The notes: generated by a model from the letters alone, not told the origin. DNA of 64,000 nucleotides from Deltaproteobacteria bacterium (GCA_016193465.1 JACPSE010000155.1:1-64000); one strand, 5' to 3'; shown: positions 54,147-63,363, counted from the stretch's first letter. A program made the numbers and translations.

Positions 54147-54902
54147 ATGTTTGGGCTTGGACCTTTATATACGTTTGTAATCATCGTCGTTTTCCTGCTG
54201 ATCACCGGGATCAAGATTTTAAAGGAATACGAACGGGCTGTAATCTTTAGGCTTGGGCGCATGGTAGAACCTCGCGGTCCAGGGATCACCTATGTCATAC
54301 CTGTTATCGAGAAGATGGTCCGCATAGATCTCCGCACCGTCACGATGGACATCCCTCCCCAGGACGTGATTACACGAGACAATGTCTCCGTTAAAGTCAA
54401 CGCGGTCCTCTACTTCAGGGTGCTGGAGCCCAATCGGGCCATTCGGGAGGTGGAGAACTATCTTTTCGCCACCTCTCAGCTCGCCCAGGTGACCCTGCGG
54501 AGTGTCTGCGGGCAGGGGGAGCTAGACGAGCTTCTGTCCGAGAGAGATAAGATCAATAGCCGCATTCAAGATATCCTGGATAAGCAGACCGATCCATGGG
54601 GGATCAAGGTCGTTTTGGTGGAACTCAAACACATCGATCTCCCCCAGGAGATGCAGCGGGCCATGGCTAAACAGGCAGAGGCGGAGAGAGAGCGCCGCGC
54701 TAAGGTCATTCATGCGGACGGAGAATTTCAGGCCTCGCAGAAACTGGCGGATGCGGCCGAGGTCATGGGGAAACATCCAATGGCCTTGCAGCTCCGTTTT
54801 CTCCAGAGTCTGGTGGAGATCTCCTCTGAGAAAAACTCGACCACGATCTTTCCAGTGCCCATCGATCTGTTGACTCCCTTTATCAAGAAAAGTGAGAGCT
54901 AA
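54147..54902 (+). CDS. slipin / stomatin-like SPFH protein
   Basis: Membrane-scaffold protein of 251 residues: one N-terminal hydrophobic hairpin ([16 protein letters not shown]), then the SPFH (band 7) domain with [53 protein letters not shown], then a coiled coil [17 protein letters not shown]. It oligomerises in the inner membrane and is the usual partner and substrate of NfeD, encoded just upstream. Its C-terminus fits the short p-stomatin type. Confidence 0.92.
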   Translation: MFGLGPLYTFVIIVVFLLITGIKILKEYERAVIFRLGRMVEPRGPGITYVIPVIEKMVRIDLRTVTMDIPPQDVITRDNVSVKVNAVLYFRVLEPNRAIREVENYLFATSQLAQVTLRSVCGQGELDELLSERDKINSRIQDILDKQTDPWGIKVVLVELKHIDLPQEMQRAMAKQAEAERERRAKVIHADGEFQASQKLADAAEVMGKHPMALQLRFLQSLVEISSEKNSTTIFPVPIDLLTPFIKKSES

Positions 54903-54985
54903 GATCGACTGAGTTTAAGGCGTCGTCTCTTTCGGTTTCGTTTTCTCTTTTCTAGAGGCGTCGCCTTATCCTATCCATCTACCTC

Positions 54986-56023
54986 ATGGAACTAAAAGAG
55001 TTTATGTATGAGCTGCCCCTATCCTTGATCGCGGCCTATCCGAGTAAGGATCGGGAGGAGGCTCGCCTCATGGTCGTACAGAAAAATACCGGCGAGGTTT
55101 TTCACGGAGATTTTTCCCATCTCGGAGATTTCTTGCAGCCAGGGGACCTGCTGGTGCTGAACGATACCAGGGTATTGCCGGCGCGTCTTCGGGGACAAAA
55201 GGAGAGCGGTGGAAAGGCGGAGGTGCTTCTTTTGGAGCCGTTCCCCGGGTGGCCGAGTCTCTGGATCGCTCTTGTGGATGCGGCGAAGAGACCCCACGTA
55301 GGTGGGCGGATTTTTTTTGCTGACGGGTTCTACGCAACCATCCTTGGCGAGCTAGGCAGGGGCCGGTATGGATTGTGGTTTCATCACGAAGGAGACTTTA
55401 TGGATATGCTGGTGAAGTTGGGTGAACCACCCCTGCCACCCTATATTCATCGAGCTCGTGAGCTGGCGCCGGGCGATTGGGAGCGCTATCAGACGGTCTA
55501 CGCATCCAGCCCGGGAGCGGTAGCCGCGCCGACCGCCGGTTTTCACTTTACCCGGGAACTTTTGGAGGGGTTGGGACCACGGGGTGTGGAGACAGCTTTT
55601 TTGACTTTGCATGTGGGACCTGGCACTTTCCAACCGGTACGTCAAGAAGTGGTGGAGCGCCACCGCATGGAGGGTGAGAGATATAACATCGGGGCGGAGG
55701 CCGCGGAGAAGATCAAGCGGGCAAAAAGAAACGGCGGAAGGGTGATTGCCGTCGGTTCCACTACCACTCGGGCCCTGGAGTGGGTAGTCCGGCGGAAGGG
55801 CAGAGTGGAAGCGGATGAGGGGATCGCGCGACTTTTCATCCGACCGGGAGATTCATTCCGAGTCATTGACGGGCTCATGACCAATTTCCATCTGCCTGGC
55901 TCTACGCCGCTTATCCTGGTCGCTGCGTTTGCCGGGCTGGATCTGATCCGGCGCGCATACCAGGAGGCTATCCGGTCGCGTTACCGGTTCTACAGCTATG
56001 GCGATGCGATGCTGATTTTATGA
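54986..56023 (+). CDS. queA: S-adenosylmethionine:tRNA ribosyltransferase-isomerase
   Basis: Transfers ribose from SAM to preQ1 in tRNA, giving epoxyqueuosine. Length 345 matches QueA. Motifs: YELPLSLIAAYPSKDREEARLM, VLNDTRVLPARLRG, APTAGFHFTRELLE, LHVGPGTFQPVR, HRMEGERYNI, GSTTTRALEW and TNFHLPGSTPLILVAAF. Followed by tgt, the enzyme that inserts preQ1, across a 79-bp word-repeat hairpin that starts at the queA stop. Confidence 0.95.
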   Translation: MELKEFMYELPLSLIAAYPSKDREEARLMVVQKNTGEVFHGDFSHLGDFLQPGDLLVLNDTRVLPARLRGQKESGGKAEVLLLEPFPGWPSLWIALVDAAKRPHVGGRIFFADGFYATILGELGRGRYGLWFHHEGDFMDMLVKLGEPPLPPYIHRARELAPGDWERYQTVYASSPGAVAAPTAGFHFTRELLEGLGPRGVETAFLTLHVGPGTFQPVRQEVVERHRMEGERYNIGAEAAEKIKRAKRNGGRVIAVGSTTTRALEWVVRRKGRVEADEGIARLFIRPGDSFRVIDGLMTNFHLPGSTPLILVAAFAGLDLIRRAYQEAIRSRYRFYSYGDAMLIL

Positions 56024-56101
56024 TCGTGCTCGTGTTCGTGATTCGTGTTCGTTAGGATGAAGAGCACGATAACCGAGCACGAGCAACGAGCACGAACAAC
56101 G
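56023..56101. repeat. word-repeat hairpin GTGCTCGT / ACGAGCAC between queA and tgt
   Basis: Left arm iterates CGTG(C/T)TCGTG; right arm iterates CGAGCACGA in AACCGAGCACGAGCAAC. The arms are complementary and the element fills the queA-tgt junction, giving tgt its immediate upstream bases in place of a normal ribosome site. Confidence 0.75.
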
Positions 56102-57214
56102 ATGTTCAGTTTCACTGTGATCGAAAAGGACTCGACGACGAAGGCGCGCCTGGGCCGTCTCGTCACTGCCCACGGCGTGGTGGAGACGCCGGCGTTTATG
56201 CCTGTAGGAACTCAGGGTAGCGTCAAGGCCTTGTCCCCCAGAGACCTTGAAGAGGCCGGCTGCCAGATAGTGCTGGCCAATACCTATCATCTCTATCTAC
56301 GACCGGGAGTGGAAGTGATTCGAGACCTGGGCGGACTCCATAGCTTTATGGGATGGGAGAGGTCCATCCTTACGGATAGCGGCGGCTATCAGGTTTTCAG
56401 TTTAGGGGCGCTCAGGAAGATCACCGAAGAGGGTGTTCACTTTCGGTCGCACCTGGACGGTTCAAGCCACCTCCTGACCCCGGAGAAGGTGGTCCAGATC
56501 CAAGAAGATCTCGGCAGCGATATCGCTATGGTCTTGGATGAGTGTATTCCCCATCCCGCGACTAGGGCATATGTCGAGGCTTCAACCGGGCGCACGGTCA
56601 GATGGGCCGAGCGCTCCCTGCAAGCACGAAAGAATAAAGATCAGGCGCTTTTCGGAATCATCCAAGGGGGAATGTATGAGGATCTAAGAGCTGACTGCGC
56701 GGGACAAATGACGCCACTTCCCTTTGATGGTTTTGCCGTCGGCGGCCTGGGTGTCGGCGAGGACGGAGCGACGCTAAGCTCGATCGGGGCGTTCACAGCA
56801 GGCCTCTTGCCTGAAGATCGTCCCCGTTATCTCATGGGGGTCGGGAGGCCGGAGGATCTGGTTTTTGGCGTGCGCTCAGGCTACGACCTCTTTGACTGCG
56901 TTCTGCCGACGCGCAACGCCCGGACAGGGACCCTCTTTACTTCTGGGGGAAAGATCAACATCAAGCGGGCCGAGTTCTCTAACGATCCTCGTCCGGTGGA
57001 CGAGGCTTGCGGCTGCTATTGCTGCCGCCGTTTTTCTCGCGCCTATCTCAGGCACCTCTATCAGGCCGGTGAGATCCTTGCAGCCCAGCTCCACACCATC
57101 CATAATATTCATTTCTATCATCAGCTCATGGAGAGGCTCCGGACGGCCATACGGGAAGGCAAGGCTGAATTCTGGCCGAATGAAGCACAAATCAAAATGC
57201 AAATTGCAAATTGA
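56102..57214 (+). CDS. tgt: tRNA-guanine transglycosylase
   Basis: Exchanges guanine 34 for preQ1 in queuosine tRNAs. TGT landmarks: [31 protein letters not shown] with a catalytic Asp, [35 protein letters not shown] with the second Asp, and the Zn ligands [18 protein letters not shown] with the later His. Start ATG 56102 gives [10 protein letters not shown]; earlier in-frame ATGs lie inside the word repeat. The last eight or so codons (IKMQIAN) and the stop come from the following word repeat, so the C-terminus has been altered. Confidence 0.94.
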   Translation: MFSFTVIEKDSTTKARLGRLVTAHGVVETPAFMPVGTQGSVKALSPRDLEEAGCQIVLANTYHLYLRPGVEVIRDLGGLHSFMGWERSILTDSGGYQVFSLGALRKITEEGVHFRSHLDGSSHLLTPEKVVQIQEDLGSDIAMVLDECIPHPATRAYVEASTGRTVRWAERSLQARKNKDQALFGIIQGGMYEDLRADCAGQMTPLPFDGFAVGGLGVGEDGATLSSIGAFTAGLLPEDRPRYLMGVGRPEDLVFGVRSGYDLFDCVLPTRNARTGTLFTSGGKINIKRAEFSNDPRPVDEACGCYCCRRFSRAYLRHLYQAGEILAAQLHTIHNIHFYHQLMERLRTAIREGKAEFWPNEAQIKMQIAN

Positions 57215-57286
57215 AAAATGTAAAATGGGGAAAATTCGAGCAGAAATCTTGAGTTTTGCACTTTGCGATTTCCCTTTTGCAATGCC
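57190..57286. repeat. word-repeat hairpin AAATTGC / GCAATTT-like between tgt and yajC
   Basis: Left arm AAATGCAAATTGCAAATTG then AAAAATGTAAAATG; right arm TTTTGCACTTTGCGATTTC, then CCTTTTGCAATGCC. The arms are partly complementary. It overlaps the 3' end of tgt and stops just before the yajC ribosome site. Confidence 0.65.
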
Positions 57287-57304
57287 GACTCGTTAGGAGG
57301 TTCT

Positions 57305-57643
57305 ATGTGGGATATGGCTTTTGCTCAAACCGCGCAGGGACCCTCGGGCCCCAGCACGCTGATCAGTTTTTTCCCCCTCGTCTTGGTCTTTGTAATTTTT
57401 TACTTTCTGCTGATTCGGCCGCAGCAAAAGAAGGCCAAGGAGCACCGCGAGATGCTGGGGAAGCTCAAAAAAAACGATGAGGTAGTGACCTCCGGCGGAA
57501 TTTACGGTAAGGTGATGGCGCTGACCGATACGGTGGTCACGCTGGAAGTGGCCCCCAACGTGCGCATTCGAGTGCATCGGCCGCAGATATCCGAGATCAT
57601 CAAAGGAGATAAGGCGCCAACCAAGGAGGCCAAGGAGCAATAA
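57305..57643 (+). CDS. yajC: preprotein translocase subunit YajC
   Basis: Small subunit of the SecDF-YajC complex, about 112 residues. One membrane helix (LISFFPLVLVFVIFYFLLI) is followed by the family motif RPQQKKAKEHREMLGKLKKNDEVVTSGGIYGKV. Start ATG 57305 follows TTAGGAGG; an upstream ATG at 57263 is in repeat sequence. secD starts two bases after the stop. Confidence 0.93.
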   Translation: MWDMAFAQTAQGPSGPSTLISFFPLVLVFVIFYFLLIRPQQKKAKEHREMLGKLKKNDEVVTSGGIYGKVMALTDTVVTLEVAPNVRIRVHRPQISEIIKGDKAPTKEAKEQ

Positions 57644-57644
57644 T

Positions 57645-59246
57645 ATGCAACGGGGTGTTGTGGTTCGTTTAATCATCTTTTCTGTTTTGACCTTCGCGGC
57701 GGCTTTTTATCTCGTTCCGACTTTTATAGGCGAGATCCCTTCCTGGTGGAGCGGCGTTCTGCCAGCAGAGCGGATCCATCTGGGACTGGATCTTCAAGGA
57801 GGGAGCCACCTGGTCCTCGAGGTTAAGGTAGATAAAGCAGTGGAGAATACGGTGGCGCGGATCAAAGAGGAGCTGGGTAAACTTCTCAAGGACAAAGCGC
57901 TCCCGCCGAGCGAGCTGGAAAAGAACCAGGCGAACCAAATCCGCCTTAAGGTGCCTGCGGCCAACAGCGATCGCGTGCGGGATCTGCTCAAGGGCGAATT
58001 TCCCGGTCTTGTCTTGGTGAGTTCTCGGACGGAAGCCGGGGGGGTGGAGTTTTTGCTTGCCCTGCATGAGCGGGAATTGCGTTCTCTTGGGGAGGATACC
58101 GTAGACCAATCCCTGGAGACAATCCGCAACCGCATCGACCAGTTCGGTGTGAGTGAACCGACCATTCAGCGCCGCGGGCAGCAGGATATTTTGGTTCAGT
58201 TGCCGGGTATTCAGGACCCGGAGCGGGCCAAGGAGATCATCGGCAAAACTGCCTTGCTGGAGTTCAAGTTGCTGGATGAGACCCATAGCCTGGAAGAGGC
58301 CGTCAAGAATGGTCCGCCTCCGGGCACCCAGATTCTGTACGGGTATGGCGCCAAGGGAGAGGCGACATTGGCGACGGAAAGGGCTCCCTATCTGCTCGAT
58401 GCCCGCACTCTGATGACCGGAGAGTACATCACGGACGCGCGGGTGCGCCCGGGCTCGAATCTGGAGGGGCCTTACGTGGAGTTGATCCTGAATTCCGCCG
58501 GCGCCAGGCTTTTCGAAAGAATCACCGCAGAAAATGTGAAGCGGCGTCTCGCCATCGTTCTCGACAACCGCGTCTACTCAGCCCCGGTGATACAGGAGCG
58601 GATCGGCGGAGGCAGGGCCTCCATCACGGGAAGTTTTGACATGAAGGAGGCGCGCGATCTCGCCATCGTCCTTCGCGCCGGGGCCCTGCGCGCGCCGGTA
58701 GAGATCATCGAAGAACGGACGGTCGGCCCTTCGCTGGGACGCGATTCGATCCGCCAGGGAATCATCTCTTTTGTTGTCGGGGGCTCTCTCGTCATCCTCT
58801 TTATGGTCGCCTACTACAGGGGCGCGGGTTTGGTGGCCGATACCGCGGTGATTTTTAACATCCTCTTTCTCTTGGCCGTTCTGGCGGGCTTCAAGGCGGT
58901 GCTGACCCTCCCCGGAATCGCCGGCATCGTGCTGACGGTAGGCATGGCGGTTGATGCCAACGTGCTCGTCAACGAGCGGATTCGCGAAGAGCTAAGGGGC
59001 GGGAAATCCCCTCGAGCGGCTGTCGAGGCTGGCTATGAGCGGGCCCTCCCCGCTATCCTCGACTCGAATATCACTACTTTCCTCTCCGGCTTGATCCTCT
59101 TCCAGTTCGGCACCGGTCCGATCAAAGGATTTGCCGTCACGCTTTGCGTGGGTATTCTCACGACGGTTATAACGGCTGTCTATATGACCCGGATTTATTA
59201 TGACTATCGCATGGCTGCCAGGAAATTAACTCGCGTCAGCATCTGA
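57645..59246 (+). CDS. secD: protein translocase subunit SecD
   Basis: Membrane protein of 533 residues that with SecF uses the proton gradient to help export proteins. N-terminal helix, then periplasmic domain with LGLDLQGGSHLVLEV and FELLDETH-like P1 region, GELEFKLL equivalent ALLEFKLL, ISFVVGGSLVILFMVAYYRGAG, then helices with VLTLPGIAGIVLTVGMAVDANVLVNERIREELR, the conserved SecD/SecF loop. Close behind yajC and 10 bp before secF. Confidence 0.94.
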   Translation: MQRGVVVRLIIFSVLTFAAAFYLVPTFIGEIPSWWSGVLPAERIHLGLDLQGGSHLVLEVKVDKAVENTVARIKEELGKLLKDKALPPSELEKNQANQIRLKVPAANSDRVRDLLKGEFPGLVLVSSRTEAGGVEFLLALHERELRSLGEDTVDQSLETIRNRIDQFGVSEPTIQRRGQQDILVQLPGIQDPERAKEIIGKTALLEFKLLDETHSLEEAVKNGPPPGTQILYGYGAKGEATLATERAPYLLDARTLMTGEYITDARVRPGSNLEGPYVELILNSAGARLFERITAENVKRRLAIVLDNRVYSAPVIQERIGGGRASITGSFDMKEARDLAIVLRAGALRAPVEIIEERTVGPSLGRDSIRQGIISFVVGGSLVILFMVAYYRGAGLVADTAVIFNILFLLAVLAGFKAVLTLPGIAGIVLTVGMAVDANVLVNERIREELRGGKSPRAAVEAGYERALPAILDSNITTFLSGLILFQFGTGPIKGFAVTLCVGILTTVITAVYMTRIYYDYRMAARKLTRVSI

Positions 59247-59256
59247 AGGAAGCGTC

Positions 59257-60177
59257 ATGGAGTTTATCAAACCAGGAACCAACATCCCCTTTACCAAGTA
59301 TCGGCACATCGCCATAATTCTGTCCACCGTGGTGAATCTCGCCATTCTGGCTCTGTTGTTCATCAAGGGGCCCGACCTGGGGGTCGATTTCGCCGGCGGG
59401 ACCATGGTGCATCTCAAGTTTCAGCAGAAGGTTTCTATTCCAGAAATCCGCCGGGCATTGGACAAGGTTGGTTTTGCCGACAGCGTCATCCAGGACTTCG
59501 GACAGGATGGCTCGAACGAGTTCATAATCCGCCTGGAAAAGACCTCAGCCGAGCTCGGCGCTCTCGGGGAGGAGGTCCGTCGCGGCCTCTCCGATCAGTT
59601 TGGTCAGGACCGGTTCGAGATCCGTAGAGTCGAATCGGTCGGGCCTAAGGTTGGCAAAGACTTGAGGGAGCGGGGAACCTGGTCGGTGATCGCGGCCACG
59701 ATCATGATGGGGGTCTATATCTGGGTCCGCTTCGGCGTAAGCTTCGGGGCCCGTTTCGGTCTTCACTTCAGCCTGGGGGCGGTGATCGCCTTGATCCACG
59801 ATGTCCTGGTGACAGCTGGCGCCCTCATGCTGGCCAATTACGAGTTCGACCTCACGGTTATAGCCGCGCTGCTTACCATCGTCGGCTTCTCGGTGAACGA
59901 TACCGTCGTGATTTGCGATCGCATCCGCGAGAACATGCGCAAGAACCGGCGGGAAAGGCTGGAGAGCGTCGTTAATAGGAGCATCAACGAGTGCCTGAGC
60001 CGCACGATCCTGACCACAGGGGCCGCGTTGCTTACTCTCTTTTCGCTTTTCATTCTTGGTGGAGGCGTCATCCGTCCGTTTGCGTTTGCGCTGATCGTTG
60101 GATTTATTTCAGGCGTCTATTCGACCGTTTTCATCGCCAGTCCGGTAATCCTGCTGTGGGAGAAGGGGAAAAAGTAG
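59257..60177 (+). CDS. secF: protein translocase subunit SecF
   Basis: Six-helix partner of SecD, 306 residues. N-terminal helix, LGVDFAGGTMVHLKF (first periplasmic strand, GGT motif), VGPKVGKDLRERG, RFGVSFGARFGLHFSLGAVIALIHDVLVTAG, and the functional helix loop VGFSVNDTVVICDRIRENMRK. Ends RESPV-like VFIASPVILLWEKGKK. The 269 bp after it contain the second copy of the 105-bp repeat and no gene. Confidence 0.94.
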   Translation: MEFIKPGTNIPFTKYRHIAIILSTVVNLAILALLFIKGPDLGVDFAGGTMVHLKFQQKVSIPEIRRALDKVGFADSVIQDFGQDGSNEFIIRLEKTSAELGALGEEVRRGLSDQFGQDRFEIRRVESVGPKVGKDLRERGTWSVIAATIMMGVYIWVRFGVSFGARFGLHFSLGAVIALIHDVLVTAGALMLANYEFDLTVIAALLTIVGFSVNDTVVICDRIRENMRKNRRERLESVVNRSINECLSRTILTTGAALLTLFSLFILGGGVIRPFAFALIVGFISGVYSTVFIASPVILLWEKGKK

Positions 60178-60238
60178 TGGGCTTCGGGATTCCCCCTCGC
60201 TCCACGGCCTCCCGCAGCGACCCTTCCGGAACTTGCTT

Positions 60239-60343
60239 GGACAGGCTCCCTTGGGGAACGCGCCTTCGGCTGCGGCCGATGGGCCAGTGCCTTAACCGAA
60301 CCTTCTCGTTCCTACGTCCGCAGCCTCACTCGCGCTCCCCTCG
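60239..60343 (+). repeat. 105-bp dispersed repeat, copy B
   Basis: Ungapped match, about 90 of 105 bases, to the reverse complement of 51916-52020. It lies in the gap between secF and recJ. Both copies sit just upstream of DNA-repair genes (uracil-DNA glycosylase, recJ), 8.3 kb apart, in opposite orientation. No terminal repeats, target duplication or transposase were seen beside either. Confidence 0.85.
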
Positions 60344-60446
60344 CTCGCTCCGTGCTGGTCCGTTCCCTTGCCTACTTTGCAGGCGGTTCGGATTGTTCCG
60401 CTCAAGGAGCCCCTTAGCCCGGCCGTGAGGGACGGAGCAGAGACAG

Positions 60447-62216
60447 ATGCAAAGACGGTGGGTTCTAGGAGAGGTTGACGGAGGAGTTCTCTCTCTCCTC
60501 TCCGAAAGACTGAAAGTCCCGCCTCTCGTGGCCCGAATTTTAGCCCTGCGCGGTCTCAAAGAACCGGAGGCCGCTCAGCGATTTCTCTCCTCAAGCTTAC
60601 GCTCCGATCTTCCCTCTCCCTTCCTTATGGCCGGGATGGGTCAGGCCGCGGAGCGGCTCGTGCGCGCCCTGGAAAGAAAAGAGCTGATCTGTGTCTGGGG
60701 CGACTACGATGTTGACGGCACCACCGGGGCCGCGGCGCTGGTTCTATTTCTGAAGGAGGTTGGTGGTCAGGTGGTCTATTATGTCCCGCACAGGATTGAT
60801 GAGGGATACGGTTTGAACCCTGAGGGGCTCAAGCGCTTGAGTTCTCAAGGTGTCCGGCTGGTAGTCTCCGTTGATTGCGGGATTTCAAACTATGAGGAAG
60901 TAGAGCTTGCCCAAAATATGGGGATCGATGTGGTGATCGTCGATCACCACGAGGTGCCGCAGAATCTTCCTCCGGCCTTTGCGATCATCAACCCTCATCA
61001 GGCTGACTGTTCTTTTCCCGACAAGGGCCTTTCAGGCGCGGGGCTCGCCTTCTATCTGATCATCGGTCTCAGGGCCAAGCTCCGCGAGACCGGTTGGTTT
61101 GAAGGCTCAGAAACTCCCGATATCCGCCGCTACCTGGATATCGTTACCCTCGGTACGATTGCGGATATGGTGCCATTAACCGGGGTTAACCGGATTTTGG
61201 CTCGCCGCGGGCTTGTAGAACTCGGCAGCTCCACACGTCTTGGAATTGTTGCCTTGAAGGAGGTGGCGCGCATTCCTCCAGGAGAAGTAGCTGTCGGGCA
61301 AGTCGCGTTTCAGCTCGGTCCCAGGATTAATGCGGCAGGGAGAATGGATGCGGGTCTCAAAGTGGTCGAGATGCTGACCGCTGGGTCCTATGATGAGGCG
61401 CTGGGGATCGCGCAAGAGCTGGATGAGCACAACCGAGAGCGGCAGGCAATGGAAGCCCGGGTGTTAGACGAGGCCCTATCGCAATTGAAGACAGAAGCCA
61501 GAATCCAGGATTCAGAATCCGGAATTCTAAATACCGATTCCTGGATGCTGGATTCTGATCGTTACTCGATTGTCCTGGGTCAAGAGGGCTGGCACGCGGG
61601 AGTTTTGGGGATTGTGGCCTCCCGCATTGTGGAGCGGTTTCATCGACCCACGGTTGTGATCGGTTTTAATGCGGGAGAGGGGAAGGGTTCTGCCCGCAGC
61701 ATCCGCGGCTTCCATATGGTGGAGGGGCTGACGCGTTGCGCGGGCGTTCTGGAAAAATTTGGCGGCCACGAATATGCGGGAGGATTAAGCATCAAACAGG
61801 AAAAGTTCGCGCTTTTTTCAAGCCGTTTTGAAGAGATAGTTCGGGACTGTTTAACCCCTGAGGATTTAATTCCGGTGTTGGAAGTGGACGCGCCATTAGA
61901 GTTCTCCGAAATCGGACTTCCGCTGCTGCGGCAGCTCGAAGCGCTTAAGCCTTTTGGGATCGGCAATCCTGAGCCGCTCTTTATGACGAGGGCGGTGGAG
62001 ATATCCGAGCGCAGGGATTTTAACGGGGGATGCCGTTTTAGACTCCGTCAGGGAGGTAAATCCTTGGGTGGAGTGGCATTTAAATTGAGCGACGCTTCTT
62101 CTCTCTTTGTGGGGGCCAAGGTAGACTTAGTCTATCGTGTAAATGAGAACCAATGGAATGGAACCTCCGCAGTGGAACTCAGGATCGTTGACTCCCGACC
62201 TTCTCCTGCGGAGTAA
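60447..62216 (+). CDS. recJ: single-stranded-DNA-specific exonuclease RecJ
   Basis: 5'-3' exonuclease of 589 residues used in recombinational and mismatch repair. Catalytic phosphoesterase motifs: VWGDYDVDGTTGAAAL, VVSVDCGISNYEEVEL, VDHHEVPQNLPPAFAIINPHQ (the DHH motif), LGTIADMVPL; DHHA1 domain LGPRINAAGRMDAGLKVVEML and CAGVLEKFGGHEYAGG-like GGHEYAGG; OB fold at the C-terminus. A tract of about 22 residues near 351-372 (EARIQDSESGILNTDSW) is not typical of RecJ and matches an in-frame word repeat. Ribosome site is GGAGCAGAGACAG. Confidence 0.93.
   Translation: MQRRWVLGEVDGGVLSLLSERLKVPPLVARILALRGLKEPEAAQRFLSSSLRSDLPSPFLMAGMGQAAERLVRALERKELICVWGDYDVDGTTGAAALVLFLKEVGGQVVYYVPHRIDEGYGLNPEGLKRLSSQGVRLVVSVDCGISNYEEVELAQNMGIDVVIVDHHEVPQNLPPAFAIINPHQADCSFPDKGLSGAGLAFYLIIGLRAKLRETGWFEGSETPDIRRYLDIVTLGTIADMVPLTGVNRILARRGLVELGSSTRLGIVALKEVARIPPGEVAVGQVAFQLGPRINAAGRMDAGLKVVEMLTAGSYDEALGIAQELDEHNRERQAMEARVLDEALSQLKTEARIQDSESGILNTDSWMLDSDRYSIVLGQEGWHAGVLGIVASRIVERFHRPTVVIGFNAGEGKGSARSIRGFHMVEGLTRCAGVLEKFGGHEYAGGLSIKQEKFALFSSRFEEIVRDCLTPEDLIPVLEVDAPLEFSEIGLPLLRQLEALKPFGIGNPEPLFMTRAVEISERRDFNGGCRFRLRQGGKSLGGVAFKLSDASSLFVGAKVDLVYRVNENQWNGTSAVELRIVDSRPSPAE
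61498..61558. repeat. word repeat GAATCCAGGATTC inserted in frame in recJ
   Basis: CCAGAATCCAGGATTCAG then GAATCCGGAATTC on one side and GATTCCTGGATGCTGGATTCTGA on the other. AGAATCCAG (61500-61508) and CTGGATTCT (61548-61556) are exact inverted copies, as are TCAGAATCC (61512-61520) and GGATTCTGA (61550-61558). It lies inside the recJ gene and keeps the frame, encoding the residues IQDSESGILNTDSWMLDS. Confidence 0.75.
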
Positions 62217-62258
62217 GAGTTCCCTAGAGCTCTTGACCTCAATGATAACTTCTAACTC

Positions 62259-63320
62259 ATGAAAATCGCTCAAATCACCAGCGTCTATCTCTCTGTTCCG
62301 CCGAAGAGCCACGGCGGGACAGAGCGCATCGTCTATTCCCTTTGTCAGCATCTCTCCAGGCGTGGGCATCAAGTGGAGCTTTTTGCGTCGGGAGACTCGC
62401 AGGTTGATTGTCCGCTCCACGCGGTCCTTCCTGTGGCCAGCCTGGATGATCCCAATTCGACCTTCTATCTGGAGAAAGAGCTTGAGACGCGCAACGCCTA
62501 CAACCTATATCAGCAGGCCGAGCGTTTTGATCTGATCCACGCTCACTGGCCCACTTTGGCGCCCTACTTCTCCGATTTCACAGAAACGCCGGCCCTGATC
62601 ACTTATGCCTACATAGAGAAAAAGCTCCACGACTATTATCGCCAAAATTTTCCTAATTGCTTCCCGGTTTGCATCAGCCAGGCTCAGGCCAGGATGCTGG
62701 GGGATGATTCGTTGCCGGTGGTTTATAATGGAGTGGACCTCGACGAGATTCCTTTCAACGGGGAGCCGGAAGATTTTTTTATTATCGTCGGTCGGATGAC
62801 GCCTGGGAAAGGCATTGCCGAGGCGATCCGAATTGCCATAAAGGCTGAGGCAAAACTCCTGATCGTCGGACATGTTACCTCCCATCTACGCGGGAGCGAA
62901 GAGTATTTTCTCAATCACGTTAGGCCCTATGTCGATGGAGAGCGAGTCAGCTACATCGAGCGGCTGCCTTATGTCCAACTCATGGAGACGATGGGGCGGG
63001 CGAGGGCGCTGCTCTTTCCTCTGCAGTGGGAAGAGCCTTTCGGGATGGTTGTGGTCGAGGCCATGGCCGCGGGGACTCCGGTGCTGGCCTATCGGCGGGG
63101 TTCCATGCCGGAGCTGATCAAAGACGGGGAAACGGGTTATCTGCTGGAGGATGAAGATTCCATGGTGGAGGCGCTCCAGCAGGTGGAAAGGCTGGATCGC
63201 CAGCGCTGTCGGGAATGGGTGCGGGAAAAATTTTCCGTGGAGCGGATGGTGGATGGGTATGAGAGACTGTACAAAGAGGCGATAGGCATTAGGCAACAGG
63301 CAACGGGCACCAGGCAGTAG
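62259..63320 (+). CDS. GT4-family glycosyltransferase
   Basis: GT-B sugar transferase of 353 residues. N-terminal VYLSVPPKSHGGTERIVYSLCQHLSRRGHQVELFASGDS, with the GGxE loop; second domain FIIVGRMTPGKGIAEAIRIA, ALLFPLQWEEPFGMVVVEAMAAGTPVLAY with the E-x7-E motif, and GSMPELIKDGETGYL. The acceptor is unknown; similar genes modify cell-surface glycans. The final eleven codons (IGIRQQATGTRQ) come from a word repeat that runs past the stop, so the natural C-terminus may have been replaced. Confidence 0.88.
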   Translation: MKIAQITSVYLSVPPKSHGGTERIVYSLCQHLSRRGHQVELFASGDSQVDCPLHAVLPVASLDDPNSTFYLEKELETRNAYNLYQQAERFDLIHAHWPTLAPYFSDFTETPALITYAYIEKKLHDYYRQNFPNCFPVCISQAQARMLGDDSLPVVYNGVDLDEIPFNGEPEDFFIIVGRMTPGKGIAEAIRIAIKAEAKLLIVGHVTSHLRGSEEYFLNHVRPYVDGERVSYIERLPYVQLMETMGRARALLFPLQWEEPFGMVVVEAMAAGTPVLAYRRGSMPELIKDGETGYLLEDEDSMVEALQQVERLDRQRCREWVREKFSVERMVDGYERLYKEAIGIRQQATGTRQ

Positions 63321-63359
63321 GCAACAGGCGAAAGAAGAGAAGGTTCGTGCTATTGCCTT
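63281..63359. repeat. word repeat TAGGCAACAGGC at 3' end of the glycosyltransferase
   Basis: Words AGGCATTAGGCAACAGG, CAACGGGCACCAGGC, AGTAGGCAACAGGC in a row, then after a short spacer a right-hand word CTATTGCCTTC complementary to AGGCAATAG. The block CAGGCAGTAGGCAACAGGC is shared with 13788-13822 on the other strand. Confidence 0.75.
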
Positions 63360-63363
63360 CTCT

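Noticed and set aside
51183..63359. Word repeats as a CRISPR array
   Set aside because: Words are 6-9 bases, degenerate and contiguous, with no unique spacers of constant length and no cas genes.
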